From Defluviitaleaceae bacterium (lineage in GTDB: Bacteria > Bacillota > Clostridia > Lachnospirales > WQUN01): DNA of 62,970 nt. The stretch lies in NCBI GenBank assembly GCA_009779835.1, contig WRBD01000013.1:1-62970 (forward strand), written 5' to 3'. The notes below the pieces were generated by a model. The model searched no databases. It was not told the origin of the DNA and saw only the letters and a program-made list of their open reading frames with translations. Made by a program: the position numbers and the translations under genes. Each line of letters opens with the position of its first letter. Within the stretch, counting starts at the first letter, position 1. Below are positions 46,105 through 55,664 of the stretch, piece after piece.

Positions 46105-47373
46105 TTAACTCTCCAAAAGTACTTGTAATTCAATGGCAGGGCCAATGTCGATTGGGAAGCCCAAAGTGAAATGCTCGTTTCGTTCAAGGGCGGCGGCATC
46201 TTTCCACATGATGCCGTCCGAGTGGAAAGTGTATACGAGGCGGCGGTAGCGAACCACGCGGCCTTGGTCTACGGTTATTTCGATTGGCGCGAATAGGGGG
46301 TCTGTGCAGCGGGGGTAAATGCGGGTATGCCACGGTTCGGTAAGGATTAACGGGTGGTTGTCAATTACATAGTTGAAACGGAAAACATGTGCGCGCCCGC
46401 GTGTGTCGTGATTGCGCAGATAAATTTCATTTATTACAAAAGGGTCATCGTTTAAAAACGCAAGCGCGGCGGAAAAATCCGCCATAAAGTTTTCTTGCGC
46501 GGCGCGCCCGATTGTGCGATAGCTTGTGTATTCAAGAGCTGCGTTTTCAAGGTATTGTACAGTGGTGTTTCGGTTTGAAAATGTGTAAACATTATCAACG
46601 CTTACACTTGGAAAAATAGATGCCGGATTATCAAAAAACGGCTCTACGCGGCTACGGATATGCGAAAATGTAAAAAGTCCCTGCGCATCGCTGAACGGAT
46701 TTTCAACCGAAACGGCTGTGTAGAAAAATCCGTCGCCATCCACACGCGGAACGAATCCGTTTTCTGTTGCGATAAAATGCATTGGTGATTCACTTGCAGG
46801 CTGAATTGAAGCTTCAAGCAATGCCAATCGAGGCGGAAATGATGATAATGAATATTCCCAAATTTGCGAATCGTTTATAAAAAATACTCTGCGCTCTGAA
46901 GACCGCTGTACCGCAATTCTTGTAAAAGATTCAATGCCTGCTTCTGTAAGAACCGCGCCATTCCTGCGTCCTAACGCCCGCGCAAAAGTTTCCGCACACA
47001 TATTAAAGGCATATTCGTAAATTAAAACCGGCTCTGCAAGAATTGTTTCAAAAGTAGCTGCCGAATCCGATTGAAATTCTCCGCTCCGCAAAATTTCATT
47101 AATTATCTCTTCGCCAAAAACCCATTCCTCCGAATTGGCAATTTCGCTGTAACGAATATCAAAAATTCCGTTACCGTTGCCGGAAATAATCCGAAACGGC
47201 TGCGCAAACGCACTTTGTCCGTCCGGCGCGGAGGGTGGAAATCTTGCCTGCAAATATAAAACAAAATTGCGATTGGTCAAATTAACAAGCCAAAGCCGCC
47301 CAACCTGATAAATAGCGAGTATTGCCAATGAAATTATTAAAATGGATTTTATAGTGGGGATTATTTTTTTCAT
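46105..47373 (-). CDS. yycH: WalK regulator YycH
   Basis: A 422-residue protein with an N-terminal membrane helix (about 8-28) and a large external region, matching the YycH family in position and layout. Sequence in this family is poorly conserved, so the call rests partly on its place after walK. Its ATG overlaps the walK stop by four bases. Confidence 0.85.
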   Translation of the reverse strand: MKKIIPTIKSILIISLAILAIYQVGRLWLVNLTNRNFVLYLQARFPPSAPDGQSAFAQPFRIISGNGNGIFDIRYSEIANSEEWVFGEEIINEILRSGEFQSDSAATFETILAEPVLIYEYAFNMCAETFARALGRRNGAVLTEAGIESFTRIAVQRSSERRVFFINDSQIWEYSLSSFPPRLALLEASIQPASESPMHFIATENGFVPRVDGDGFFYTAVSVENPFSDAQGLFTFSHIRSRVEPFFDNPASIFPSVSVDNVYTFSNRNTTVQYLENAALEYTSYRTIGRAAQENFMADFSAALAFLNDDPFVINEIYLRNHDTRGRAHVFRFNYVIDNHPLILTEPWHTRIYPRCTDPLFAPIEITVDQGRVVRYRRLVYTFHSDGIMWKDAAALERNEHFTLGFPIDIGPAIELQVLLES

Positions 47374-49127
47374 ATCTCGTCCACCATCTGATTAAACCGT
47401 AAAACCATCGTTGTTCCTTTTCCGGGTTGGCTTGACGCACTTACCCTTCCGCCATGCTCTTCCATGATTTCTTTTACGATTGCAAGCCCAAGCCCCGTGC
47501 CGCCAAGAGCGCGCGCGCGGGCTTTGTCTACGCGGTAGAACCGCTCGAAAATACGTGTAAGGCTGTCCGAAGGAATTCCCATGCCCTGGTCTTTTATGAA
47601 AACACGATAATATTTTTCGGTTATTTCCATTGTGATTTTTATTGTTGTGTTTTCGGAACTATATTTAATTGAGTTGGATAAAATATTGGATACAACTTGG
47701 TTAATTCGTGCCGCATTTGCTTCTATGAAGCAAACGGAATCCGGCGGAGAAAATTTTATTTTTTGATTTTTTTTATCTGCAAGAATTTGCGCCTGACGGA
47801 TTGAAAGACGCATTAACGCCACAAGGTCTACAACGTCCATTTCAAGAGCCGTGTGCTTCGAGTCTATTCGCGAAAGTTCCAATAAATCCGAAACAAGAAG
47901 TGACATCCGCTCGGATTCATCATTGATTACTTTCAGAAAATTCATGGCGGTTTCGCGGTCGTCCAACGCACCGTCGAGCAGGGTTTCAGCGTAGGTTTTT
48001 ACGTTTGTAAGCGGCGTTCGTAATTCGTGCGAAACATTCGCAACAAATTCTTTTCGCATATTTTCAAGCTTGCTTTGGCGCGTAATGTCTTGCAAAACAA
48101 TTACAAAACCGTCAACAGCTTCTGTTTCCGATGTGTAAGTTGTGATACACGCGTAAAGATAAAACTCGTCGTCTTCGTAAACAGATTCGAGAACTTCGCT
48201 GGGGCGTATTCGAAAAACATCCCGCGGCTCAAAACCAAAAAATTTTAATGTGCGCTCCATGTCTATGTTGTCAATATCCATGCCATGTAAAAGCTCACTA
48301 CTTGCGTTGTTTGCATGTAGCAACCGCCCGCCGACATCATATATAAGTACACCATGAGAAGTATTTTGCAAGAAGGCTTCCGTTTTATTTTTCTCGCTTA
48401 CAATGCGTCTGAGGTTTTCGCGAAGTTCTTTAGACATATTATCAAAATTGGATGCAAGCTGACCTATTTCATCATCGCTTACCGCTGTGATTTTCCCGGA
48501 GAAATCGCCGGATGCAATGGCTTTCGCGTGTTTGGTAAGTGCGACGATGGGTCTTGTGAGCGTGTTCCCCAAGAAAATCCATAAAATAAAAGTTACAACA
48601 AGCGCGGCAAGAACTGTTAAAACAAAAGTAAACGTAAGCCCGCTAAGACGCTCGTTCATTAACCGCATATTCAAACGCGTGTAGATAATAAAATTTTCGC
48701 CGCCGCTTGATACAGGCATTGCGAAAGTAAACCATCTCTGTTCTGCGCCATGAATATCCAGCCCCAAGCTTCCCTCACTGAAAGCCTCCGAGCCCGCCGT
48801 TGCCTCTAAAAGCGAACGGTCGTTAAAAATCGTCCCCGCTTGCGCAAAATGATCCGGCGCAATCGGCCGCCCGAAATCAGTCAAAAGAACGCCCTCAATT
48901 TCATGTGTGCTTATCCAAATCCACGCACGGGCATACGGAAAATCTTCCTTATCGTACATCTGTACTATTTGCTCGTATATCATTTCCGCGTGGTGACGCA
49001 ACGCTTCATGCGCTTGTTCAATCTCCATATTTCGAACCGTTAGCAACATAAACGTACCGCTGACTGTCATAACAATCAAAACCACAGCGGCATAAATTGC
49101 AATCAGTTTTGTTTTAATGCTACGCAT
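47370..49127 (-). CDS. walK: sensor histidine kinase WalK
   Basis: A 585-residue essential-type kinase. Two membrane helices flank an external sensor region (about 35-175). HAMP (about 195-250), PAS (about 265-370) and the kinase core follow. The phospho-accepting His is in FVANVSHELRTPLTN; the ATPase part has VSNILSNSIKYS, DQGMGIP and GGTGLGLAIVKEI. WalK senses the state of the peptidoglycan and phosphorylates WalR. It overlaps walR by one base and yycH by four. Confidence 0.95.
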   Translation of the reverse strand: MRSIKTKLIAIYAAVVLIVMTVSGTFMLLTVRNMEIEQAHEALRHHAEMIYEQIVQMYDKEDFPYARAWIWISTHEIEGVLLTDFGRPIAPDHFAQAGTIFNDRSLLEATAGSEAFSEGSLGLDIHGAEQRWFTFAMPVSSGGENFIIYTRLNMRLMNERLSGLTFTFVLTVLAALVVTFILWIFLGNTLTRPIVALTKHAKAIASGDFSGKITAVSDDEIGQLASNFDNMSKELRENLRRIVSEKNKTEAFLQNTSHGVLIYDVGGRLLHANNASSELLHGMDIDNIDMERTLKFFGFEPRDVFRIRPSEVLESVYEDDEFYLYACITTYTSETEAVDGFVIVLQDITRQSKLENMRKEFVANVSHELRTPLTNVKTYAETLLDGALDDRETAMNFLKVINDESERMSLLVSDLLELSRIDSKHTALEMDVVDLVALMRLSIRQAQILADKKNQKIKFSPPDSVCFIEANAARINQVVSNILSNSIKYSSENTTIKITMEITEKYYRVFIKDQGMGIPSDSLTRIFERFYRVDKARARALGGTGLGLAIVKEIMEEHGGRVSASSQPGKGTTMVLRFNQMVDEI

Positions 49128-49834
49128 TAAAACCCATCGCCAAATTCCTGTGTAAAATGATAACCGACTCCGCGTTTTGTTAAAATATAGGTGGGATTAT
49201 CGGGTGTGTGTTCAAGCTTTGTGCGCAACCGCCGGATTGTAACGTCTACCGTGCGCACGTCACCGAAATATTCATAACCCCAAACTTTTTCCAATAATGC
49301 TTCTCGCGTAAAAACTTGCTTGTTCTGTGTTGCAAGAAATTTAACCAATTCAAATTCGCGGCGCGTTAAATCAATAGCGCCTTTGCCGCGTTTTACCTCG
49401 TACATATCAAGGTCAATACTTAACTCCCCGAAAATCATCTTGTTAGAGCCTCCGGAAATAGGTTGCGTCATATGACCGCGCCGCAAATTCGCCATAACCC
49501 GCGCAAGCATTTCACGTATACCAAACGGTTTTGTAATGTAATCGTCGGCACCAAGCTCGAAACTTAACACCTTATCCGATTCCTCCGCCTTCGCCGTAAG
49601 CATAATCACCGGCACCTGCGAAACTTTCCGTAAACGCGTACAAACTTCATACCCGTCCAGCCCCGGCATCATTATGTCCAAAATTACCAAGTCCGGATTC
49701 TCCGAAATTGCAAGTTCCAATCCTGTTTTCCCATCATGCGCTTCGATTATTTGATAACCCTCTTTGCGCAGATTATACGCCAATATATCAACAATTGTTT
49801 TTTCGTCGTCAACGATTAGAATTTTTGCAGACAT
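49127..49834 (-). CDS. walR: response regulator WalR
   Basis: A 235-residue OmpR-family regulator of autolysin and wall-metabolism genes. The receiver has LIVDDEKTI, the phospho-acceptor in LVILDIMMPGLDG, and YITKPFG. The winged-helix domain ends with DVRTVDVTIRRLRTKLE. AGGAGG precedes the ATG. It is transcribed with walK, yycH and yycI, as in other Firmicutes. Confidence 0.95.
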   Translation of the reverse strand: MSAKILIVDDEKTIVDILAYNLRKEGYQIIEAHDGKTGLELAISENPDLVILDIMMPGLDGYEVCTRLRKVSQVPVIMLTAKAEESDKVLSFELGADDYITKPFGIREMLARVMANLRRGHMTQPISGGSNKMIFGELSIDLDMYEVKRGKGAIDLTRREFELVKFLATQNKQVFTREALLEKVWGYEYFGDVRTVDVTIRRLRTKLEHTPDNPTYILTKRGVGYHFTQEFGDGF

Positions 49835-49848
49835 GAAATTCCTCCTTT

Positions 49849-51249
49849 TTATCTGATAACAAGCGAACCCGAACCCGTTCCCTGTTCTATTATATGAATT
49901 ACCGGTTCAGTTATTGTTTCGGATTCAAGGGTTTCGCGGCTGCGTTCCACGCCGTTTTCGCGAATAACCAGCTCGCGTGTTACCTTAAGACCGGGCGCGC
50001 CGTATTGAACTACTCGTGTAATATGATTCGGCAAATCTGGGTTCTCAATTGGGTCGATAGGCATCGGGATTGATTCCTCGGTTCGGATTTCGTTATAAGT
50101 GCGTACGGAAAGAAGCGGACGGCTGGTGTAAATTTGTAAAACTTCGCCGGGGAAAATATTTGTGCCTTTAAGATCATTGTCGCGCATTATACGATTAATA
50201 TCCGTGCCGTAGCGTACGGCAATCGACCCGAGATTATCGCCGCGCACAACCGTATACGGATACATTTGCATTGTCGGGCGGTCCAGCCGGTTAAAGGCTT
50301 GCCTTGCGTCGGTGAATTCTGTTACTTCCGGGTCAGGGTCAACATAACGGACAATTTCTTCCCATTCCCCTATGAACTCCGCATTAATCATTTCTTCGTT
50401 TGGGTCAGACTGCCACCGTGTGAAAAGCTCTTGCTTTAAATGGTCAAGGCAGGCCTGTGTCCGCATTAACGCCTCGAAATTGCCGTTTACATAAATTGCG
50501 GTAGCGGCAATCGTGTAATCAAACTTCCGTGTAAGAAGCCCGAGAACATCACTGCGCCTGCCAACTTGACTGCTTGATACACGCGCCGGCTCAATCGTAA
50601 CCGTTTGCTCGACATTAACCCTTACTCCGCCGCGCGATGCTTCAAGACTTAGTACCGCGTATTCATGAAAACTCTCCGATGTCAAATCATCGGTAATTGG
50701 AATATGACCGATAAGTTCGTCGTCTAAATAAACCGCAAAAGAATTATCGACAAACAAACTCATTCCAAACCAAATGATAATTCCGACAGCCGCAAATCCC
50801 GCAATCCCCCATCCGGCAATACTCACATACAGCGGATTAATGCGATAAAATAAAATTTTTCCTAAAATTAATAAAAAACGGTTAGGTTGCTTTCTTACTC
50901 TATCTTCCCTCTCAGGTGCAGGAGGTTTTTTTCGTTTACGCGGCATATCGCCCGGACGAATTTGCGGCGGTGGCGGAGGCATTCTTCTTTGCGTTTCGTC
51001 GCGCTCAGGCTCACGCTCATGGTTCGCGCCGTAATCCTTCTGCGCCGCCCGAAACACACCAAGCCCCTTGTCATCAGGGGCTTTCTCTTTCACACGCCCC
51101 GGCATTCCGATAGGCACATTATCAAATTCAGGCATTTCCGCCCTGCCACGTACTCTCTTGGGTGGCTCATACCCCTCCGGATGATCCGGTGCGTCCAATC
51201 TTACGGGCGTTGGCAGTGATGTATACTTTTTCTTGTTATCATCAGCCAT
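49849..51249 (-). CDS. membrane-anchored LysM and G5 domain protein
   Basis: A 466-residue protein. A cytoplasmic, proline- and charge-rich head (1-140) precedes a single membrane helix (about 150-172). An external region follows, then LysM (about 325-370, YTVVRGDNLGSIAVRYGTD) and G5 (about 375-455). LysM binds peptidoglycan glycan and G5 binds aminosugars. No peptidase domain is present, although relatives near walRK in Clostridia often carry M23. The ATG at 51249 follows AAAGGGG; six further codons upstream to a TTG are possible. It is 14 bases before walR and is probably in the same operon. Confidence 0.85.
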   Translation of the reverse strand: MADDNKKKYTSLPTPVRLDAPDHPEGYEPPKRVRGRAEMPEFDNVPIGMPGRVKEKAPDDKGLGVFRAAQKDYGANHEREPERDETQRRMPPPPPQIRPGDMPRKRKKPPAPEREDRVRKQPNRFLLILGKILFYRINPLYVSIAGWGIAGFAAVGIIIWFGMSLFVDNSFAVYLDDELIGHIPITDDLTSESFHEYAVLSLEASRGGVRVNVEQTVTIEPARVSSSQVGRRSDVLGLLTRKFDYTIAATAIYVNGNFEALMRTQACLDHLKQELFTRWQSDPNEEMINAEFIGEWEEIVRYVDPDPEVTEFTDARQAFNRLDRPTMQMYPYTVVRGDNLGSIAVRYGTDINRIMRDNDLKGTNIFPGEVLQIYTSRPLLSVRTYNEIRTEESIPMPIDPIENPDLPNHITRVVQYGAPGLKVTRELVIRENGVERSRETLESETITEPVIHIIEQGTGSGSLVIR

Positions 51250-51267
51250 TGCAAAGCCCCTTTGCAA
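51249..51267 (-). promoter_or_regulatory. hairpin over the LysM-G5 ribosome binding site
   Basis: On the minus strand TTGCAAAG (51267-51260) and CTTTGCAA (51256-51249) form an 8-pair stem with a three-base GGG loop. The AAAGGGG site lies in the stem and loop, and the first base of the ATG is at the end of the 3' arm. Folding would limit initiation. Confidence 0.55.
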
Positions 51268-51274
51268 AAAAAGA

Positions 51275-53197
51275 TTAAGGTAAAATTGTTATACTTTGTA
51301 CGGTTGTTGCTCCCGGAGATGTCAAGACTATATATACATTCATGTTTGTGCGGAGATTGTTGGGTAATAATTCTGCGCCGCCGCGGGTAATTAGTGCGCT
51401 TGCGGGAACTGTCAATGTGTGGGTTCGGGCGGTTACTGTCGTACCTTCGGCTACGACAATAGAGCCGTCTGTGCGTATTGATTGAATGAAGCCCAAGATA
51501 ACGGGTGATTGGTCTTGTTCGTTGTTACGCGCTTGCAAACCTGTCACTTCGCGTGAGTCGAGGGCAATGCGTAGTTGCATTCCTATTCTTAATGTGTACA
51601 CATCAAGAACGCCCGGACGTATTATAAAGCTTGAAACAGAGCCGTTTTCTTGGGTTATTGTTATTTCTGTGTTGCGTTCTGTTATGCGGATTTCGTTTAA
51701 GCGACCGTCTGCGGAACTTCGTTGACCTACGGCGTTTACTTTTATAATGCGGTCAAATTCAACTTCGGCGGTTAAAGCGTCGCCTATCCGAAGGTCGTCC
51801 CATTTTAAGTTTGTGGTGCTGCCACGCGAAAATTCTGTTGCGGGTAGCGCGCGAAGTTCGTAAACGCGTCCTTCTTCTTCTTCAAGAATTAAAATCGCGG
51901 GGTTGCCCGATTCCGGCGGACGAACATCTTTCAAAACGCCGATAAGTGTGCGCTCACGCTCCATCAATTCAAGAGTATGAATCGCTGTTTGTGTGAAACC
52001 GAAAAACGCGATGTCCCCGATTTTTATGTTATTAAATTCAGCTGCCGTGCCACCACGTGTGATTACGGCATTCGGCGCGAAGCTGAAAGTTCTTTCTTCG
52101 TCAAGAATTTGTCCCGTAATTCTTAAACGTTGCGTGCGAATTGTAATAGTTTGCGAAGGTTCCGCGGTTACTGCTGTTATAACGCCTTCGTCGGCGTGAA
52201 GTATGGGTGCAGGCGCGGCAGACGCGGCGGTTCCGGGTACTTGCGAACGCGCCACAAGGCTAATCACCTGTCTGCTTGCATTAACAAGCACGGTAACAGT
52301 CATTCCATCTTGTAAAGCAGCGGCGGTGCGCTGCGTGTTATCGACCATTATTACGGCGTTTGCGGCAATGGAAAATGTTTCTGTTCCTGCCGCTGAAGTT
52401 ATGCTTACATGTGAATCTTGATGAACATTCGCGATTGTGCCGGAGATTGTCGCGGGTGCGCCGGGTGTTGCAGTTTGAACGATTGCGCGATTCGCAAGCG
52501 CATTATGAAAAACCGTAGCCATTTCTGCGCGGGTAAAATGCGCAGTTGGGTTCATGTATCCGCCCGCGCCTTGCACGATGCCAAGTTCACGTGCATGGTA
52601 AACATACTGACGATAGATGGGCGCGATTTGAGCGTCGTCTCTGAAAGGCGTATGGTGCGGTAAAGAAATCGCACCCGCTTGCGGGGCTTGACCGACTAAA
52701 CGCACCATCCACGCAACCGCTTGCTGGCGCGTCAAAAGCGGACGGGTTTCCTCCGTGCCGTTTCGCACAACAAAGCCTTGTACGTCCGTAGTAGTTAAAA
52801 TCCCGCGATATAATAAAAATGCAATTTCTCTGTCAACAGTTCTGTTCCAGCTTGAATATTCGTTTGCCATTGTATCAAGAAATGTTCGCCATGTTTCCAA
52901 TGAACGAGCAAAAACCGCGCGTTCCGCTTCCGGAAGATTATGCGTAACATGGCGAAAACCCGCCGCCATAGCATAGATTTGCGCCGCTTCAAACTTATTC
53001 AGATGGCGTGACGGGTGAAAATTATTTCCCGCATCGCCCACCATAAACGCGCCGTTTGCCGGATCCGAAACCCAGTTGATTGCCTCAAACGCAAAATGAG
53101 ATGGTTGAACATCTCGGAAATTAGACGTTTGCGCAAAAACGGGTGTTGCGAATAAAATTGTAATAAGTACAGTGAGTGCAAATTTTCTTAAAGCCAT
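51275..53197 (-). CDS. SLH-domain protein with beta-rich C-terminal region
   Basis: A 640-residue exported protein with a signal peptide (ALRKFALTVLITILFATPVFA). The N-terminal 250 residues hold SLH-type repeats (FRDVQPSHFAFEAINWV, HLNKFEAAQIYAMAAG, MNPTAHFTRAEMATVFHNAL). The rest consists of repeated small beta modules on the pattern I..V.....I.I.......F.I.....I, e.g. AATISGTIANVHQDSHVSIT. AAGGAATG precedes the ATG at 53197; the upstream extension lacks support. It is 25 bases before the LysM-G5 gene and probably heads the wal operon, a position that suggests wall-linked regulation. Confidence 0.82.
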   Translation of the reverse strand: MALRKFALTVLITILFATPVFAQTSNFRDVQPSHFAFEAINWVSDPANGAFMVGDAGNNFHPSRHLNKFEAAQIYAMAAGFRHVTHNLPEAERAVFARSLETWRTFLDTMANEYSSWNRTVDREIAFLLYRGILTTTDVQGFVVRNGTEETRPLLTRQQAVAWMVRLVGQAPQAGAISLPHHTPFRDDAQIAPIYRQYVYHARELGIVQGAGGYMNPTAHFTRAEMATVFHNALANRAIVQTATPGAPATISGTIANVHQDSHVSITSAAGTETFSIAANAVIMVDNTQRTAAALQDGMTVTVLVNASRQVISLVARSQVPGTAASAAPAPILHADEGVITAVTAEPSQTITIRTQRLRITGQILDEERTFSFAPNAVITRGGTAAEFNNIKIGDIAFFGFTQTAIHTLELMERERTLIGVLKDVRPPESGNPAILILEEEEGRVYELRALPATEFSRGSTTNLKWDDLRIGDALTAEVEFDRIIKVNAVGQRSSADGRLNEIRITERNTEITITQENGSVSSFIIRPGVLDVYTLRIGMQLRIALDSREVTGLQARNNEQDQSPVILGFIQSIRTDGSIVVAEGTTVTARTHTLTVPASALITRGGAELLPNNLRTNMNVYIVLTSPGATTVQSITILP

Positions 53198-53311
53198 CAG
53201 AATCATTCCTTTTTTAGAAATTTTTCGGTTTTCGTAGGAAGTGCCATGTTTGGTTTTTAAATTGATCTTCCGAATAATATAAATTATCCACATCTTAATT
53301 AGATATTTTAA

Positions 53312-53761
53312 TTAGCATTTTTCTAAAAATACCAAACTCAGTTTATCAGAAATTTTCTGCTCCTTAAATCTTATATATCCGAGATGTTCGTAAAGTCCGA
53401 TTGTTCTCACGCTTTTATAACCTGTGAATATCTCAAATCTCATTCCTTGATATTCTTGTTCAATTGCATTCATTAACTTTGTGCCTATTCCTTGACTTTG
53501 TGTTTCCGGTTGAACAATCAACTTCCCAATGTAAGCGGTATTGTTTTCGTCATAAGCGCGTACTGAACCGATTATTTTACCGTTCATGTCTACCGCTTTC
53601 AGAAACAGCCCCTTTACATACTCCTGTTCAATTTCTTCAATAGTTTGTTTCAACGGCTGGATTGTAAAATCATCATATAACTTAGCTTCACTTTGGTAAG
53701 CCAAGTGCTGCAGTTCGAGTATTTGCCTTAAATCCGCCTTTTCAGCTTTTTCAATCACCAT
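53312..53761 (-). CDS. GNAT-family N-acetyltransferase
   Basis: A 149-residue acetyltransferase. The acetyl-CoA loop motif is QPETQSQGIGTKLMNAIE, followed by RTIGLYEHLGYIRF. The substrate is unknown. It overlaps the end of ispE by seven bases and is translated with it. Nothing suggests which amine it modifies. Confidence 0.88.
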   Translation of the reverse strand: MVIEKAEKADLRQILELQHLAYQSEAKLYDDFTIQPLKQTIEEIEQEYVKGLFLKAVDMNGKIIGSVRAYDENNTAYIGKLIVQPETQSQGIGTKLMNAIEQEYQGMRFEIFTGYKSVRTIGLYEHLGYIRFKEQKISDKLSLVFLEKC

Positions 53762-54597
53762 TTATTATCAACTACCTTGCAAAGAAATACCTTGTTTTTA
53801 AGTTTCATTATGTGAAACGCTTTTAACGCGGATTGTTCATTGTTAAAATACGCGAAAACCGAAGAACCTGTGCCGGTCATTTCCGCGCCTAACGCGCTGA
53901 GGGTTTTTAATTCCGCAATTAAATCGAAAATTTCAGGATGAATCTCTGTTGTAATCGGCGTGAAAATATTATAAAACAATGTAGAAAGTTGTTGCAAATT
54001 TTTTTTTGATATTGCATTAAGCATGGGATTAACACACGCGGTTGAAAACGAGACAAGCCGCGAGAAAATTTCGCCCGTAGAAACATGAACTCCGGGGCAG
54101 ACAATTACTATAAAACATGGTGGGTGGGTGGGAAGCAGGGTAATTTTTTCGCCGATTCCTTCTGTTAAAGCCGTGCCGTTTGTCAAGCAAAACGGTACAT
54201 CCGCGCCTAAAGATTTTCCTATTTCAAGAAGCCGTGTAAAAGGAATATTCAAATTGCATAATTTGTTTATTCCGTGAAGCGTTGCGGCACAGTCACTACT
54301 GCCGCCCGCAAGCCCCGCACCCAACGGAATCCGCTTATTTAATTTAATTTTAAATCCGCATGGAATATCAAATTCACGAATTAACGCGTTTGCCGCTTTA
54401 ACAATCAAATTTGTTTCATCGGTTGGGAGTTGCGGGTCATTGCAAAAAAGCTGCACACCGCTTTCCCCCGGCAAAGCTTCAATCATCAAATCATCGCATA
54501 AATCCACGGATTGCATAACGGAAACAATATCGTGATAGCCGTCTGCGCGCTTCCCGGCAACATCCAAAAAAAGGTTAATTTTGGCATATGCGTTCAC
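53755..54597 (-). CDS. ispE: 4-diphosphocytidyl-2-C-methyl-D-erythritol kinase
   Basis: A 280-residue GHMP kinase of the non-mevalonate isoprenoid pathway. Start motif NAYAKINLFLDV, ATP loop IPLGAGLAGGSSDCAA and C-terminal MTGTGSSVFAYF are conserved. The GTG at 54597 is used because the frame upstream runs through the rpsI terminator hairpin. The G-run that would serve as ribosome binding site is in the 3' arm of that hairpin. Length fits the family. Confidence 0.92.
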   Translation of the reverse strand: MNAYAKINLFLDVAGKRADGYHDIVSVMQSVDLCDDLMIEALPGESGVQLFCNDPQLPTDETNLIVKAANALIREFDIPCGFKIKLNKRIPLGAGLAGGSSDCAATLHGINKLCNLNIPFTRLLEIGKSLGADVPFCLTNGTALTEGIGEKITLLPTHPPCFIVIVCPGVHVSTGEIFSRLVSFSTACVNPMLNAISKKNLQQLSTLFYNIFTPITTEIHPEIFDLIAELKTLSALGAEMTGTGSSVFAYFNNEQSALKAFHIMKLKNKVFLCKVVDNKW

Positions 54598-54603
54598 TTT
54601 TAC

Positions 54604-54632
54604 AAAACCCCCGGCGGGGAACCGGGGGTTTT
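54604..54632 (-). terminator. rpsI terminator overlapping the ispE ribosome binding site
   Basis: AAAACCCCCGG (54604-54614) pairs perfectly with CCGGGGGTTTT (54622-54632). It lies 21 bases after the rpsI stop and ends in TTTTG on the minus strand. The GGGGG of the downstream arm is also the only candidate ribosome binding site for ispE. Any read-through transcript would have that site buried. Confidence 0.75.
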
Positions 54633-54652
54633 CAAGGGGGGATAGAGAATGA

Positions 54653-55045
54653 TTAGCGTTTTGAGAACTGCGGAGCACGACGCGCACCCTTTAATCCGTA
54701 TTTTTTACGTTCCTTCATGCGTGGGTCGCGTGTAAGGAAGCCCGCTTTTTTCAGCGGAGCGCGGAAGTCGTCGTCTGCAGTGAGAAGTGCACGCGATATG
54801 CCGTGGCGAATCGCGCCGGCTTGACCGGTGTAACCGCCGCCGAAAACATTCACCTTCACATCAAATTTTGCCGTTGTGCCGGTGAGTTCAAGCGGTTGAC
54901 GCACAATCAGTTTCAGAGTGCCAAGCCCGAAGTAATCGTCAATTTCGCGTTTGTTAATGATAATTTTACCTTTTCCCGGCTGAAGATATACACGCGCAAC
55001 TGCGCTTTTTCTTCTGCCTGTGCCATAATAAGAAACCGCTGCCAT
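54653..55045 (-). CDS. rpsI: 30S ribosomal protein S9
   Basis: A 130-residue protein with a standard start ([16 protein letters not shown]), the family block [15 protein letters not shown] and the basic tail ending FSKR that reaches the decoding centre. It is 11 bases downstream of rplM in the usual pair. Confidence 0.97.
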   Translation of the reverse strand: MAAVSYYGTGRRKSAVARVYLQPGKGKIIINKREIDDYFGLGTLKLIVRQPLELTGTTAKFDVKVNVFGGGYTGQAGAIRHGISRALLTADDDFRAPLKKAGFLTRDPRMKERKKYGLKGARRAPQFSKR

Positions 55046-55056
55046 ATATATCTCCT

Positions 55057-55494
55057 TTATTTATCTAATGTGAGCACTTCCGGCTGTTGAGCCTGATGCT
55101 TATGCTCGGAACCTGCGTAAACATGAAATTTCTTAAGCATTGCGCGCCCAAGATTATTTTTTGGCATCATGCCTTTAACAGCATGAGCAAGAACAAATTC
55201 GGGCTTTTTCGCAAGCATATCTTTCATTGTTGTTTCTTTTCTTTTGCCAATATGACCCGAATGTCTTACATAAGTTTTTTGATCCATTTTACGACCTGTC
55301 ACCGTAACTTTTTCCGCATTTATAACAATCACATAATCGCCTGTGTCAACGGAGGGGCTGAAAGTGGGTTTGTGCTTCCCCCGTAAAATGTGCGCAATTT
55401 GCGTTGAAATACGACCCAAGTTCTGACCTTCTGCGTCAATCAAAAACCATTTGCGCTGAACTTCTTGGGGTTTTGTAATGTGCGTTGAACGCAT
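55057..55494 (-). CDS. rplM: 50S ribosomal protein L13
   Basis: A 145-residue protein. The conserved blocks are [40 protein letters not shown] and [25 protein letters not shown] precedes the ATG. A good promoter lies 55 bases upstream. Confidence 0.97.
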   Translation of the reverse strand: MRSTHITKPQEVQRKWFLIDAEGQNLGRISTQIAHILRGKHKPTFSPSVDTGDYVIVINAEKVTVTGRKMDQKTYVRHSGHIGKRKETTMKDMLAKKPEFVLAHAVKGMMPKNNLGRAMLKKFHVYAGSEHKHQAQQPEVLTLDK

Positions 55495-55548
55495 TGTTAT
55501 TCCTCCACAATTTGTTAAGTGTAAAATCGGGGCTATGATTTCACAAAT

Positions 55549-55577
55549 ATCTTAGAATAATTCTTAGAAAAAGTCAA
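55549..55577 (-). promoter_or_regulatory. rplM promoter overlapping a tandem TTCTWAGAA motif
   Basis: On the minus strand TTGACT (55577-55572), a 17-base spacer and TAAGAT (55554-55549) form the promoter. The motif copies TTCTAAGAA (55569-55561) and TTCTAAGAT (55557-55549) fill the spacer and the -10. The copies repeat every 12 bases. Confidence 0.6.
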
Positions 55578-55617
55578 GACAAAAATGTATTTATGTGGTT
55601 TAATGGACGGGTACGTT

Positions 55618-55638
55618 TTCTAAGAACATTTCTAAGAA
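55618..55638 (+). promoter_or_regulatory. tandem TTCTWAGAA motif before pfkA
   Basis: TTCTAAGAA (55618-55626) is repeated exactly at 55630-55638, a 12-base period. It lies eight bases before the AAGGAGG site of pfkA. A weak promoter (AAGACA, 17 bases, TTTAAT) could start the transcript just upstream at about 55610. Confidence 0.5.
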
Positions 55639-55664
55639 AATTTTTTAAGGAGGAAATGATAATA

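Noticed and set aside
51061-51083. AAGCCCCT/AGGGGCTT hairpin resembling a terminator
   Set aside because: It is inside the LysM-G5 coding sequence with no proper T-tract on the coding strand; probably a chance of codon use in a Pro/Gly region.
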